From NCBI RefSeq assembly GCF_038396675.1, contig NC_088928.1, positions 58,104,501-58,168,500 on the forward strand: DNA of 64,000 nt, written 5' to 3'. This document shows positions 62,770 through 64,000 of the stretch, piece by piece. Each line of letters starts with the position of its first letter. Position 1 is the stretch's first letter. The translations under genes were made by a program, and so were the position numbers. The notes under the pieces were generated by a model. It was not told the origin of the DNA and searched no databases. It saw only the letters and a list, made by a program, of their open reading frames with translations. The stretch comes from Hydra vulgaris (Eukaryota > Cnidaria > Hydrozoa > Anthoathecata > Hydridae).

Positions 62770-63603
62770 GGTAACAGAAAAAGCAAGTCTCGCAAACGAA
62801 AGACAACCCCCAGAAAAGACGCAGCCATTTCTGAATGGATAAGCTAAATACTTGTGCTGGCGCACAAAGTATTAAAGAACAAACCGCTAAATATTTACAA
62901 GTCAATCTGTCTGTCAGTACTGTCTAAAGTCGCTCACGCAAAAATAATCTAATTGGAAGGGTTGCCCGAAAAAAACAATTGGTCTTAAAAGGTAATCTCG
63001 TCAGTTATTTGAAGTTTGTAAAACAGTACGTACACAGTTTTTGGGAAAATGTGCTTTGGGCTGACGAGTCTAAATTTAATCTCATCGGTTCCGACGGAAA
63101 ATAATATGTTTGTTGTCCCCAAAACTAAGTACTCAGCCCTCTCTATACTCTTAAGACTGTAAAGCATAATGGTGGTGAGGTGATTGTTGGAGCTAGTTTT
63201 TGATAATGTGGTGTGGGCCCGTTGCAAAGAATTCAAGGGAAAATGGATCAACACATGTTCAAAGAAATATTTGAAAACGTCATGTTGCCATATACAGAGG
63301 AAAATCTTTCTTTGGTTTAAAAATTCCAACAATACAACAACACAAAACACACCGCCAAAAGTGTGGTTTAACGCGAACAAGACTGATGTTTTGGAGTGGC
63401 CCGCACAGTCACTGGACCAATGTTTGATAAAAAATTTGAGGAAGGAAGTTAACAGAAACATAAATCTGTCAACTCCAACAAGTTTATGCCAACTTTGGAT
63501 TAAACTAAACGCTGCTTGGGACGCCATTACGCCTGAACGATGGCAAACATTGATATCAAGTTGTTTGCCATCGTTTATCGAGTTGTTGACTCGAAAAAAT
63601 TAA
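62770..63603 (+). pseudogene. Tc1-like transposase relic
   Basis: Plus-strand Tc1/mariner transposase pieces: RKRKTTPRKDAAISEW, a basic N-terminal arm; VLWADESKFNLIGSDG, the core block with a conserved Asp; and LEWPAQSLDQC, where the family has WPAQSPDLNPIE with the terminal catalytic residue. The C-terminal frame is 63184-63603. Internal stops follow WIS and SDGK, and the catalytic NPIE reads CLIK. It is a different lineage from the relic at 41901-42548. Confidence 0.8.
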
Positions 63604-63744
63604 TAATATTGTACATTTCTGAATTTTGTTAAATGTACAGGATTAACGGTAATTTTCCGGTAATTAAACTGCAAACTAATTGAACAGCATTGAGAAAGGA
63701 CCTGTAATAATGAAGATCAAGGAAATGATTATTCAAGAGATATT

Positions 63745-63797
63745 CTTTAGTATTTTTTTAATGTAAATTGAAAATTTACATTAAAAAAATACTAAAG
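63745..63797. repeat. perfect palindrome, 25-bp arms
   Basis: ctttagtatttttttaatgt begins a 25-bp arm whose exact complement follows after gaa. It lies 140 bp after the Tc1 relic. Confidence 0.95.
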
Positions 63798-64000
63798 TAC
63801 TAAAGAAAACTTAGTAACTGTGAACTCGTTCATAGACACTGACTTATATATTCAAAAAGTGAGGATGCTGTTTTTTAGTTTTCATGCAACAGTTTTTGGT
63901 AGCAACAAGTCAAAGATAGTCACAGTGGGTAAAAATGACTGAAAAAAGTCTTTTATTACATCACCAAAATCACAATATCATCTTGAAAATATACACAAAT

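Noticed and set aside
62985..63527. 180-codon minus-strand frame
   Set aside because: It is antisense to the Tc1 transposase relic, whose plus-strand motifs explain the conservation.

Overview
The window looks like nuclear DNA of a cnidarian, most likely a Hydra (brown-hydra type). This is inference from content: extreme AT richness, many long (TA)n tracts, short animal-type exons with GT-AG introns, and dense jockey-like and CR1/L2-like LINEs, Tc1, hAT and pogo-like DNA transposons, a tRNA-derived SINE and a Ty3/gypsy-like element. There are no prokaryotic features.

Three host genes can be read, all on the plus strand. (1) A USP6NL/RN-tre-like TBC-domain Rab GAP has its whole 542-codon reading frame in one exon (1334-2962). 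(2) An NDRG-family gene can be assembled from five exons (5597-5768, 31028-31227, 37236-37448, 39378-39807, 39946-40022). The phases join without error into 363 residues, and its first intron is 25.3 kb and full of transposons. (3) A two-exon 3-mercaptopyruvate sulfurtransferase gene (43934-44441, 49533-49975) encodes 316 residues with the catalytic CGS loop. Each start codon lies 17-40 nt downstream of a strong 3' splice-acceptor sequence with no visible upstream coding exon, which fits spliced-leader trans-splicing or 5'-UTR introns.

Layout: 1-3.7 kb holds a dispersed repeat, microsatellites, a palindromic MITE and the TBC gene. 5.6-40 kb is the NDRG gene; its first intron carries a SINE, large inverted-repeat elements, five jockey-like LINE copies, a 2.8-kb hAT element inserted in one of those LINEs (8-bp target duplication visible), and a decayed Ty3/gypsy-like element bounded by 59-bp inverted repeats. 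Further jockey-like copies lie in intron 2 and downstream of the gene. 41-43 kb holds a Tc1 relic and microsatellites. 43.9-50 kb is the sulfurtransferase gene, with a pogo/Tigger-type element and another MITE in its intron. 51.5-55.8 kb is a 4.25-kb DNA transposon with ~460-bp terminal inverted repeats, inserted in a (TA)n tract, carrying a decayed transposase of a family I cannot name. 56.6-59.9 kb is a CR1/L2-type LINE, and 62.8-63.6 kb is a second Tc1 relic.

The genes do not form a pathway. The recurring theme is (TA)n tracts touching mobile elements: two different TIR elements have (TA)n on both sides, and a SINE, a Tc1 relic and the gypsy-like gag are cut or bordered by (TA)n. No transposon here has an intact reading frame.
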